NCBI RefSeq assembly: GCF_017303275.1
Contig: NZ_JAFKOJ010000002.1
Coordinates: forward strand, 62,001 to 126,000
From: Bacillus sp. NTK034
GTDB taxonomy: Bacteria; Bacillota; Bacilli; Bacillales; Cytobacillaceae
Reading direction: 5' to 3'
DNA length: 64,000 nt
Part shown: piece by piece, positions 1-7,011 of the stretch
How positions within the stretch are numbered: the stretch's first letter is position 1
Layout of the letters: each line of letters opens with the position of its first letter
Notes under the pieces: generated by a model
Seen by the model: only the letters and a program-made list of their open reading frames with translations
Told to the model about the DNA's origin: nothing
Database searches by the model: none
Made by a program: the position numbers and the translations under genes

Positions 1-382
1 CCTCTCCTGCCTCCAGCCATTCCCCGTCATTAATTCTCGAAAGCTCATAAATAACATCTTCCCATGCGTCTTCTTTGTATCTCCAAATTTCCGTCCTGAA
101 GCCTACTATTTTGAAAAGATCCGAACCATACCCCTTGACTTGGACAAGGTCGCCAAAAAAGTATTTATATTCGATGTCAATATGCTCCTTTTCCATAATC
201 TCACCTTCATACTCAGACAGCATTTGAAGGCTGGATTCCATATATAGACCTTCGCTTTTATTGACTTCATAGACGTACATATCATCTAGCCATTTCACAT
301 CTGTTACTTTTCCGACTGTACCATAAATAGTGATCACGACTGTATCACCGATTTTGTACTTTGGTTTCTTCTTTTTGCTCAT
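1..382 (-). CDS. Conserved hypothetical protein (YodN-like position), C-terminus cut by window edge
   Basis: An ATG at 382 is preceded by GGAGGAA, and the frame is open for 127 codons to the window edge. The start is lysine-rich (MSKKKKPKYKIGD). Two stretches look like small beta-barrels: one around GDTVVITIYGTVGKV with a following YVYEVN, and a second around GDLVQVKGYG followed by FKIVGFRTEIW. This suggests tandem SH3/KOW-like folds, but that is inference from pattern only. In B. subtilis the gene next to yozE in this neighbourhood is yodN, so positional orthology is plausible. No function can be assigned from sequence. Confidence 0.6.
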   Translation of the reverse strand, partial: MSKKKKPKYKIGDTVVITIYGTVGKVTDVKWLDDMYVYEVNKSEGLYMESSLQMLSEYEGEIMEKEHIDIEYKYFFGDLVQVKGYGSDLFKIVGFRTEIWRYKEDAWEDVIYELSRINDGEWLEAGE

Positions 383-497
383 TTCCTCCATCCTCTCAAT
401 GACTGAGTCGTGAGTATTGAATACAATAGTATATGCACTTTTTATGAAAATCGTCCGTACGTTCATCACAATCAAGCAAAAAGCGCAGCTAAATAAA

Positions 498-521
498 AAA
501 CACTCCAGAGTCGGAGTGTTT
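498..521 (-). terminator. Intrinsic terminator of yozE
   Basis: The stem AACACTCC/GGAGTGTT (499-520) is followed on the minus strand by a T-rich tract. It lies 14 bases past the yozE stop codon. Confidence 0.8.
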
Positions 522-533
522 CCATGAATTCAT

Positions 534-755
534 TTAGCTTTCAGAAAGAATATACAATTCCCAGACTTCATCAAAGACAGACATGCTCTCAGGATAACTT
601 CCGTTCATTTCAAGGTAAGAGCTGATCTCATCATAATCATAGGCTGTTTTCGGAAAGCTGTGATCCTCATAAGCATCATTGGCAAAACGGCTGATGTGAT
701 CCTTCGGTGCAGGGTGCCTGTACTTCATTAAAAAGTGATAGAAAGTTTTGGACAT
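534..755 (-). CDS. yozE: YozE family protein
   Basis: Small (73 aa) protein matching the YozE family along its length: an N-terminal FYHFLMKYRHP block, then SRFANDAYEDHSFPKT and ISSYLEMNG. The family is a small helical sterile-alpha-motif-like fold of unknown role, widespread in Bacillaceae. The open frame extends ten codons upstream to 785, but the ATG at 755 has AAGGAAGG at the right distance, so I start there. It is followed by its own terminator and lies beside yodN/yokU/kamA as in B. subtilis. Confidence 0.9.
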   Translation of the reverse strand: MSKTFYHFLMKYRHPAPKDHISRFANDAYEDHSFPKTAYDYDEISSYLEMNGSYPESMSVFDEVWELYILSES

Positions 756-839
756 ACTAACGCCTTCCTTTTTTCTGTCGTTCATTAATTTATTTTCTAC
801 TATAATTGAAATGTGCTCAGTTCGTCTACTAATTCATAA

Positions 840-1023
840 GAAAAGCGGAAGGCGCCCGCTTATAAAGGAACGCAGACTAAAAACGCCACGTCCTGTGGCA
901 ACGTCTGCATGACCCGCATCCTGCGGGCCTCAAGCATAAGACGAGCCGGCTGAAAGGTTGTTCTTTAACCTTTTGGCCGGCTTGGCTTATGACCTCGAGC
1001 CGATGGCCCCTGGAGCTAGACAG
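840..1023 (+). ncRNA. Bacillaceae-1-like structured RNA element, copy 1
   Basis: Seen: a two-tier hairpin GCAGAC(872-877)..GCCAC-GTCCT-GTGGC..GTCTGC(903-908), then a second hairpin CCCGC-ATCCT-GCGGG (913-927). Both terminal loops read RUCCU, the hallmark I recall for the Bacillaceae-1 RNA motif. A third, longer stem follows: CATAAG(935-940)/CTTATG(986-991) enclosing GCCGGC/GCCGGC and AAAGGTT/AACCTTT. The 84-nt core 864-947 differs at only two positions from a second copy near 63.6 kb. It is oriented opposite to the flanking minus-strand genes. Function is unknown; the motif assignment should be confirmed with the covariance model. Confidence 0.75.
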
Positions 1024-1063
1024 TTATCTAACTTTAAATTTATACATTCTTATCTTTTAGAAA

Positions 1064-1091
1064 AAGCAGCCCGTATATCTTTTCGGGCTGT
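1064..1091 (-). terminator. Intrinsic terminator of the kamA-yokU unit
   Basis: Stem CAGCCCG (1067-1073) / CGGGCTG (1084-1090) followed by CTTTTTC on the minus strand, just past the yokU stop. Confidence 0.8.
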
Positions 1092-1100
1092 CCTTATCAC

Positions 1101-1394
1101 TTACTTATCATAGGAAGAGAAATCGAAATAATTTCGCTTCAGCAGCCTCGGCAGCTCCATCAGCTTTTCGAAACTAATCTCTTTTCCAATTTTTTTCACA
1201 TCAATCAAAAATAGTTGGTCCTCAATCTCCTTAACAAGATCATCGGTCTGGTAAACCATATCACAATCCCTGCAGGAAATGGAAGGTGTCTCATTGATTT
1301 GGATAGCCCTTGTTCCATCAGGCAGCTCCCAATAAACAGTTTCCCTGCTCTCATTAATATTTTGGCTTTCACACCATGCACATTTAATTTGCAT
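1101..1394 (-). CDS. yokU: YokU family zinc-ribbon protein
   Basis: 97-aa protein. Two CxxC knuckles (KCAWCES near the start and SCRDCDMVYQ about 30 residues on) form a probable zinc ribbon; the conserved middle VYWELPDGTRAI and C-terminal LLKRNYFDFS identify YokU. The frame is open further upstream into kamA, but the ATG at 1394 sits 6 bases after AGGAGG, so it begins 10 bases after the kamA stop. It is therefore co-transcribed with kamA, ahead of the terminator at 1064-1091. Its biochemical role is unknown; its place next to kamA is conserved in Bacillus. Confidence 0.85.
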   Translation of the reverse strand: MQIKCAWCESQNINESRETVYWELPDGTRAIQINETPSISCRDCDMVYQTDDLVKEIEDQLFLIDVKKIGKEISFEKLMELPRLLKRNYFDFSSYDK

Positions 1395-1404
1395 TCCTAG
1401 CCTC

Positions 1405-2835
1405 CTATTCCTTTGCTGCTGCCGTCTCGGCATCCGTTTGAGCTACTGGATTCTGCTTCGTCTGCTGGGCATTGAATTTCTTTTCCTTTAGTTCATCCCG
1501 TTTGTCACGTTTATCCTTCAATGAACTATGGGAAGGATCGCTTTCATATTTTTCACGGCGGTCAAGTCTTGCAAGCCCTTCAGGTACAAGATTAAACTGC
1601 TGATCATTCATCAGTGCGGCTATTCCGACATTGGACCGTTTTTCATCCATTTCCGGGTAAACTTCTTTAAAATACCCTTCAGCACGGCCAGGAACATAGT
1701 TTTCCGGCTCCGGATAAGTTGTAATGACTCCTTCAAAATTACGAAGGACCACTTTATCGGCACTTTGTGATATTACGTAATTTGGCTGCAAGGAGATTTT
1801 TCCTCCTCCCCCAGGCGCGTCCACAACAAAAGTTGGAACCGCATATCCCGAAGTATGTCCTCTTAATCCTTCAATGATCTCAAGCCCTTTTGAAACTGGC
1901 GCACGGAAATGGCCAATCCCTTCAGATAAATCACATTGATAAATGTAATAAGGCCGGACCCGGATTTTAACAAGGTCATGCATTAGTTTCTTCATAATTG
2001 GAACGCTGTCGTTTATGCCCGCCAAAATAACAGATTGGTTGCCAACTGGAACACCTGCATTTGCCAGCATCTCACATGCTCTCTTGGAATCTTCGGTGAT
2101 TTCAATAGAAGTATTAAAATGTGTATTCAGCCATACCGGATGATACTTCTTCAGGATATTGCATAAATTCTCGGTAATCCGCTGAGGAAATACAACAGGT
2201 GCCCTCGTGCCGATTCTGATGATTTCAACATGATCGATTTCCCTTAAATTCTTCAGAATGTATTCAAGGATATTGTCATTGATTAAAAGGCCATCCCCGC
2301 CAGATATGAGAACATCTCTAACCTGAGGGGCACTCCTGATATAACTGATCGCTGCATCAAGCTGTTTTTTCGGCACTCCCATGCCAATTTGACCGGAAAA
2401 TCTCCTCCTTGTACAATAGCGGCAATACATGGAGCATTGATTTGTCACCAGAAATAAGACACGGTCAGGATAACGGTGCGTCAGGCCAGGGACAGGAGAA
2501 TCTTCATCTTCATGCAAAGGATCTTCAAGGTCATATTTTGTTTTATATATTTCTTTTGAAATTGGTACCGATTGCATTCTGATCGGGCATCGCGGATCAT
2601 CCGGATTCATTAGGGATGCATAATAAGGTGTAATGTTCAGCGGAATCGTTTTAGTCGAGATCCTTACCCCTTCTTCCTCATCCGGAGTGAGGTTTATGAC
2701 TTTCTTCAGATCATCAACGGTGCGAATCGTATTTGTCAGCTGCCAAAGCCAATCATTCCATTGTTCATCTGTGACATCCTTCCACAGTTCAATGTCTTTC
2801 CAGTAACGATCCGGTTTATATAAAAAGTTCTTCAA
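1405..2835 (-). CDS. kamA: L-lysine 2,3-aminomutase
   Basis: Radical-SAM enzyme converting L-alpha-lysine to L-beta-lysine. Seen: the iron-sulfur motif CSMYCRYC (C134, C138, C141) followed by TRRRFSG, the SAM-binding ISGGDG at about 178-182, and the PLP-binding DAPGGGGKIS with lysine at about residue 346. Length 476 aa is normal. The start is a TTG after AGGGGG. The C-terminal ~70 residues are charged and low-complexity, ending in an alanine/glutamate tail. A near-consensus sigma-54 promoter lies just upstream, and the sigma-54 activator gene is the next gene upstream, so kamA-yokU appears to be switched on separately from the rest of the lysine cluster. It supplies the substrate of AblB. Confidence 0.95.
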   Translation of the reverse strand: MKNFLYKPDRYWKDIELWKDVTDEQWNDWLWQLTNTIRTVDDLKKVINLTPDEEEGVRISTKTIPLNITPYYASLMNPDDPRCPIRMQSVPISKEIYKTKYDLEDPLHEDEDSPVPGLTHRYPDRVLFLVTNQCSMYCRYCTRRRFSGQIGMGVPKKQLDAAISYIRSAPQVRDVLISGGDGLLINDNILEYILKNLREIDHVEIIRIGTRAPVVFPQRITENLCNILKKYHPVWLNTHFNTSIEITEDSKRACEMLANAGVPVGNQSVILAGINDSVPIMKKLMHDLVKIRVRPYYIYQCDLSEGIGHFRAPVSKGLEIIEGLRGHTSGYAVPTFVVDAPGGGGKISLQPNYVISQSADKVVLRNFEGVITTYPEPENYVPGRAEGYFKEVYPEMDEKRSNVGIAALMNDQQFNLVPEGLARLDRREKYESDPSHSSLKDKRDKRDELKEKKFNAQQTKQNPVAQTDAETAAAKE

Positions 2836-2873
2836 TTAAATTCCCCCTATATGGATTTCTTTAAAATATACAC

Positions 2874-2889
2874 TGCAAGAATCATGCCA
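2874..2889 (-). promoter_or_regulatory. Sigma-54 (-24/-12) promoter of kamA
   Basis: On the minus strand the sequence is TGGCATGATTCTTGCA, fitting the consensus TGGCAC-N5-TTGCA with GG and GC exactly ten bases apart. Expected transcription start is near 2862, about 27 nt before the kamA TTG. A sigma-54 activator is encoded immediately upstream. Confidence 0.85.
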
Positions 2890-2899
2890 ATCCTGAAGC

Positions 2900-2919
2900 T
2901 TTCGTATTATCATATGAAA
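2900..2919. promoter_or_regulatory. Possible activator-binding dyad upstream of the kamA sigma-54 promoter
   Basis: TTTCGTAT (2900-2907) and ATATGAAA (2912-2919) form an inverted repeat (7 of 8 pairs) around a 4-base centre, 11 bp upstream of the -24 element. It is closer than typical enhancer sites, so assignment as the activator's binding site is inference. Confidence 0.4.
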
Positions 2920-2987
2920 ATACTGCCGGAGAGGCGATAGTTAGCAGCTGAGGGGATATTTTTATTAAACTATTGTCTTTGAAACAA

Positions 2988-3011
2988 AAAAAAATGCCGA
3001 TTATTCGGCAC
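2988..3011 (-). terminator. Terminator overlapping the end of the sigma-54 activator gene
   Basis: On the minus strand GTGCCGA-ATAA-TCGGCA is followed by nine T's. The activator's TAA stop codon lies inside the hairpin loop, so translation ends within the terminator. It separates the activator from the kamA promoter. Confidence 0.85.
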
Positions 3012-4446
3012 TTTCATAATTGCTGCAGGCAAGGCTCCTTTTATTTATTTCAATATTATACTTTGCCAGTTTATATTGCAGCGTTTGACGCGGAACCTCC
3101 AATAGCTTTGCGGCTCTTTTAATATTTCCATTGGTCTCTATAAGAGCTTTTTCAATTAATGCTTTCTCCTGTTCTTCCATACTCGCCTTTAATGGCTGAA
3201 CCTTTAGTGAACCATCCTGTTTATCCTTTTGCAGCTGCTGCTTCATTATCACAGGCAAATCCTCAGCCTTAAGGAAATCATCCTCACAGACATTCATCAT
3301 ATATTCAATTGTATGCTTTAATTCCCTGACATTTCCGGGCCAATGATATTGTCTGAAAAAGGCAAGTACATCATCCCCGATTCCGGAAAGGTTTTTGTGT
3401 AAAACCTGATTAAATCCCCTAATAAAATAATGTGCAAGAAATTCAATATCTTCTTTTCGATCCCTTAGAGGAAGGAGCCCGAAAGTGAGAACATTTAAGC
3501 GGTAAAATAAGTCTGTTCTGATTTGGTTTTTCTCCAGTGCTTCCACTGGATGGATGTTCATGGCTGCAATCACTCTCACATCTACATGAGAGCTCTTCGG
3601 GCTACCCACTCTTCTGACAATCCCATCCTCCAGCACTCTAAGCAGTTTTGCCTGAAGCTCAAATGGCATGGCATGAATTTCATCAAGGAAGAGTGTTCCC
3701 CCATCCGCTAATTCAAATAGGCCCGGCCTGTCTACAGCTCCTGTATAGCTTCCTTTAGCCGTCCCGAAAAGAATGCTTTCAAGCAAGGGTTCCGGTATAG
3801 CTGCACAGTTCTGGGCAATAAATGGCCCGGCAGCTCTTGAGGAAGCATGGTGGAGTCCCTGAACAAAGAGCTCCTTCCCGCATCCGCTTTCGCCAAACAC
3901 CAGAATGGAGGAATTAGACTTGGCCAGTTTGGCCCCTTCTTTTTTAATTTTTTGCATTTCCTGATTTATAGTGAGAAGGCTATCCAGTGTGTACTGAACA
4001 TTATCTGCAGCAGTCTTTTTTTTGACAGGCTGTGTTATTTTTTTTCGCAAATCCAGCAGGCTTTCAGAAAGAAGCTTCAACCTGGAATAGTCCTTAGCAA
4101 TCTCAACAGCTCCCGCTACTTTCCCATCTACAGCAATAGGGAGAGTTGTATTAATGGTTTCTATTTGTGCGCCATGAAGGTTCACATAGGATTGCGTTTG
4201 ATTATAGATCGGTTTTTTTGTTTTCATTACTTTTAATAAGGTGCTTGTCTCTTTATCCAATGAAGGAAAGACTTTCAGAACAGGTTTTCCGATAACCTCA
4301 GAAACCTCCAGACCATCGTGTCTTGCAGCAATTTCATTATAAAAAATGGTATTTCCATTCAAATCTACCACATGAATCCCTTCATCAATGCCCTTTAATA
4401 TGGCTGCCAGAACTTCTTTTGAAATGCTTTGAATTTCAGTCATCAA
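3001..4446 (-). CDS. Sigma-54-dependent transcriptional activator (PAS/AAA+/Fis-HTH)
   Basis: 481-aa enhancer-binding protein. Residues about 10-120 form a PAS sensor (DGIHVVDLNGNTIFYN-type start). The AAA+ domain has Walker A GESGCGKE (185-192), a sigma-54 contact loop reading GSYTGA (232-237) instead of GAFTGA, and Walker B TLFLDE (251-256). A Fis-type helix-turn-helix lies near the C-terminus (GNIKRAAKLLEVPRQTLQYKL). The class is that of RocR/BkdR-type catabolic activators. It lies between ablB and kamA; the divergence of kamA onto a sigma-54 promoter makes kamA the obvious target. The PAS domain could sense lysine or a pathway intermediate (inference). Confidence 0.9.
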   Translation of the reverse strand: MMTEIQSISKEVLAAILKGIDEGIHVVDLNGNTIFYNEIAARHDGLEVSEVIGKPVLKVFPSLDKETSTLLKVMKTKKPIYNQTQSYVNLHGAQIETINTTLPIAVDGKVAGAVEIAKDYSRLKLLSESLLDLRKKITQPVKKKTAADNVQYTLDSLLTINQEMQKIKKEGAKLAKSNSSILVFGESGCGKELFVQGLHHASSRAAGPFIAQNCAAIPEPLLESILFGTAKGSYTGAVDRPGLFELADGGTLFLDEIHAMPFELQAKLLRVLEDGIVRRVGSPKSSHVDVRVIAAMNIHPVEALEKNQIRTDLFYRLNVLTFGLLPLRDRKEDIEFLAHYFIRGFNQVLHKNLSGIGDDVLAFFRQYHWPGNVRELKHTIEYMMNVCEDDFLKAEDLPVIMKQQLQKDKQDGSLKVQPLKASMEEQEKALIEKALIETNGNIKRAAKLLEVPRQTLQYKLAKYNIEINKRSLACSNYESAE

Positions 4447-4516
4447 TATTCCCTCCCATATATATGTATATGACAGGGTGCCGAAAATTTGTCAGGATGG
4501 TGCCGAAATACTGGCA

Positions 4517-5392
4517 CTATTTTATGTGTCTCCAATAATCCGCTGCAGCCAAATTCTTTACCCAGACATTCATATTTTCAAGTTTATCGAAAATATAACA
4601 ATTGTTAAGCAGCCGGCCCCGATAGGAATAGCCCAGCTGATGCAGAACGGCATTCATTCCGAACGACAGCGCTCTGGCAATGGAGTAGGCACAGAATACA
4701 CCCTGCGATTTTAAATCCTTTTCCAATTTTTCAAGGAGTATTTTCATTAAACCATGTTTACGGTGGGACGGAAGTGTCGCACAATCTGTCAGTTCTGCGT
4801 TTTTATAAAAAAGATTGACCTCCGCTGAAGCTGCACTCACAAGGTCATCATTATTCCGGAATGCGTAGTAGATGGTACCTTCCTGGATGGTCTTTTTAAT
4901 ATATGCGGGATCATGGAGAGGTGTTGGATAAATTTGAAATACTTCACGGTAGAGTGCAGCAAGTTTTTCTGCATCTTGCTCCGTTATTTTCAGGAGCTGA
5001 TATTCGGAAGGAGGCATAATGACATCCGGGTTTCTTTCAATGGCTACTACACTTGTAATGATGCGGTCTTCAGAAATCCAATGTGGATTGATTCTTCTTT
5101 CATCTGAGAAATATTTACAGAAAAAGTATTGATTAGAGCCCCGGAAATACCCGTCAATAACAGCTTCGCATTGAAAACCCATTGCAAGAAGATCCGAATA
5201 ATTTTCCACTCTTCCTCTAAAAATTAATTTCTCACACTGCTGTTCTTTTGCGGTTCTCTCTGCTTCATGAACGGCATCTTCCAATTTCCCTGCATAATCG
5301 TCTACTCTTAAGCGTTTATTGAATGGATCAAGGTATAATTCGGCAAGAAAGTTTTCTGTTTTTATTTTTTTTACAGAAGCTGTATTATGCAT
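4517..5392 (-). CDS. ablB: Beta-lysine N6-acetyltransferase
   Basis: GNAT protein of about 291 aa matching the AblB/YodP family: a long N-terminal region (KLIFRGRVENYSDLLAMGF) followed by a GNAT fold with ATLPSHRKHGLMKILL as the acetyl-CoA binding segment and ARALSFGMNAVLHQLGY near the end. It acetylates beta-lysine to N6-acetyl-beta-lysine, the product used as an osmolyte in archaea and likely as a catabolic intermediate here. The frame opens at a TTG (5410), but ATG 5392 has GAAGGGGGT seven bases upstream, so I start there. It is the B. subtilis yodP counterpart and lies upstream of the sigma-54 activator. Confidence 0.9.
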   Translation of the reverse strand: MHNTASVKKIKTENFLAELYLDPFNKRLRVDDYAGKLEDAVHEAERTAKEQQCEKLIFRGRVENYSDLLAMGFQCEAVIDGYFRGSNQYFFCKYFSDERRINPHWISEDRIITSVVAIERNPDVIMPPSEYQLLKITEQDAEKLAALYREVFQIYPTPLHDPAYIKKTIQEGTIYYAFRNNDDLVSAASAEVNLFYKNAELTDCATLPSHRKHGLMKILLEKLEKDLKSQGVFCAYSIARALSFGMNAVLHQLGYSYRGRLLNNCYIFDKLENMNVWVKNLAAADYWRHIK

Positions 5393-5410
5393 CGCTTGGA
5401 CCCCCTTCAA

Positions 5411-5577
5411 TTAAAAAACTGCCCAGCCAAACGGCCAGGCATTTATAGATTTATTAAGAAATTCTGGCCAATACTGCCTTTTTTCCGGCCGAATTAGCGG
5501 TTTTACCGGCCAATTCGATTAAAATACCGCCCAAACCCAGGCATTTACCGGCCGAAGAATAATTCCTGTCCTTCATC
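5411..5577. repeat. Intergenic region with short GGCC-rich direct and inverted repeats
   Basis: The gap between ALDH and ablB contains several related words: CCAGGCATTTA twice (about 5434 and 5537), CCGGCC at three places, and the opposed words GCGGTTTTA and TAAAATACCGC. These can form competing hairpins within an otherwise continuous operon. I see no ORF or clear promoter. A processing or attenuation site is possible. Confidence 0.45.
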
Positions 5578-6999
5578 TTAGTCAATCTTAAAGCTGATCA
5601 GCTTCATCTCTGTCATTTCTTCAACAGCATATTTTATGCCTTCACGTCCCATTCCGCTCATTTTTACTCCACCATATGGCATATGGTCTACACGGAAGGT
5701 TGGGAAATCGTTAACCATCACACCGCCAACATGAAGCTCTTTTGCTGCTTTGAAGGCTTTGTTCACATCATTGGTGAATACACCAGCCTGCAGGCCATAA
5801 TCTGAATCATTCACAAGTGCCAGCGCCTCTTCAAAGCTGCTGAATGAATTAATATGAACAACAGGTGCAAATGCTTCCTCACATGAAATCTTTTCTGATT
5901 GGTCAACGTTCAGCAGGACGGTTGGGTGCAATGTATTATTTTCCGCCTTACCGCCAAGAGCAAGTTCTGCTCCGCTCTTAACGGCACTCTCGATCCAGCT
6001 TTGCGCGCGGTCGGTGTCACTCCTGGAGATCATCGCAGATAAATCTGTTTCCTCATTAAGCGGATCGCCAATTTTTAGCTTTTTGGCTTCCTCAACGAAG
6101 CGTTCTGCAAATGTCTGGTACAGGGATTCATGCACATAGATGCGCTGAACGGAAATACAAACCTGCCCCTGGAAGGCAAATGCCCCTGCTGCAATTCGCG
6201 CGACAATTTTCTCGACGTCTGCATTCTCATCCACTACAACTGCCGAATTGGAACCCAATTCAAGTGTAACTCTCTTTAAACCTGCATTTTCGCGGATCTG
6301 CTTTCCTACTGCAGGGCTCCCTGTAAAAGTAATCATCGATATGCGGTCGTCTGCAACAAGTACATCGCCGACCGTTCCGCCGCTTCCTGTTATTACATTC
6401 AGAGCTCCCTCAGGAAGTCCGGCTCTGTGAAAAATATCTGCTATTTTATATGCCGACATTGGCGTTTGGGATGCAGGCTTTAATACAACCGTGTTTCCGG
6501 CAGCAATTGCAGGACCCACTTTATGGGCAACCAGGTTCATAGGAAAATTGAATGGAGTGATTGCGCCGATAATTCCAAGCGGCTCCTTTACTGTATAGGC
6601 TACCCTCCCTTCGCCTCCAGGAGCAGCATCCATGGGGATTGTCTCTCCATAAAGCTTGCGCGCTTCCTGGGCAGCGAAGGTATATGTCATGATGGTGCGG
6701 TCCACTTCTCCTCTTGCAGCCTTTAAAGGTTTAGATGCTTCACGCGCAATGATCATTGCGCACTCTTCTTTTTCTTCCTTCATGATGGCAACAGCATTTT
6801 CCAGTATTTCTGCCCTTTTATGGGCAGGCATTTCTGCCATTATTTTTCTGGCCTGATCTGCCGCATCAATCGCTGACTCCACATCGGAAGGAGAAGCCAT
6901 GGCAACTTCTGCAATAACCTCCCCGCTGTACGGGCTTTTCAATGCTTTGTAGTTCTCAGTTTCCTTGAACCTTCCGCTGATCCATAAATGTTGTTTCAT
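5578..6999 (-). CDS. NAD(P)-dependent aldehyde dehydrogenase, probable succinate-semialdehyde type
   Basis: 473-aa member of the aldehyde dehydrogenase superfamily. Seen: ITPFNFPMNLVAHKVGPA cofactor region, KPASQTP, GSPAVGK, the general-base LELGSN motif, and the catalytic cysteine in GQVCISVQR. Length is normal. It sits directly downstream of a GABA-type aminotransferase inside the beta-lysine cluster, so its likely substrate is succinate semialdehyde made from GABA; other omega-aldehydes cannot be excluded. Neither this gene nor the aminotransferase belongs to the B. subtilis yodTSRQP-kamA operon, so both look like an addition that completes the pathway to succinate. Confidence 0.85.
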   Translation of the reverse strand: MKQHLWISGRFKETENYKALKSPYSGEVIAEVAMASPSDVESAIDAADQARKIMAEMPAHKRAEILENAVAIMKEEKEECAMIIAREASKPLKAARGEVDRTIMTYTFAAQEARKLYGETIPMDAAPGGEGRVAYTVKEPLGIIGAITPFNFPMNLVAHKVGPAIAAGNTVVLKPASQTPMSAYKIADIFHRAGLPEGALNVITGSGGTVGDVLVADDRISMITFTGSPAVGKQIRENAGLKRVTLELGSNSAVVVDENADVEKIVARIAAGAFAFQGQVCISVQRIYVHESLYQTFAERFVEEAKKLKIGDPLNEETDLSAMISRSDTDRAQSWIESAVKSGAELALGGKAENNTLHPTVLLNVDQSEKISCEEAFAPVVHINSFSSFEEALALVNDSDYGLQAGVFTNDVNKAFKAAKELHVGGVMVNDFPTFRVDHMPYGGVKMSGMGREGIKYAVEEMTEMKLISFKID

Positions 7000-7011
7000 T
7001 GATATTCCTCC

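Noticed and set aside
840..1023. CRISPR array or transposon terminal repeats at the 0.9 kb element
   Set aside because: Not regularly spaced and no transposase; the structure is that of an RNA with RUCCU loops.
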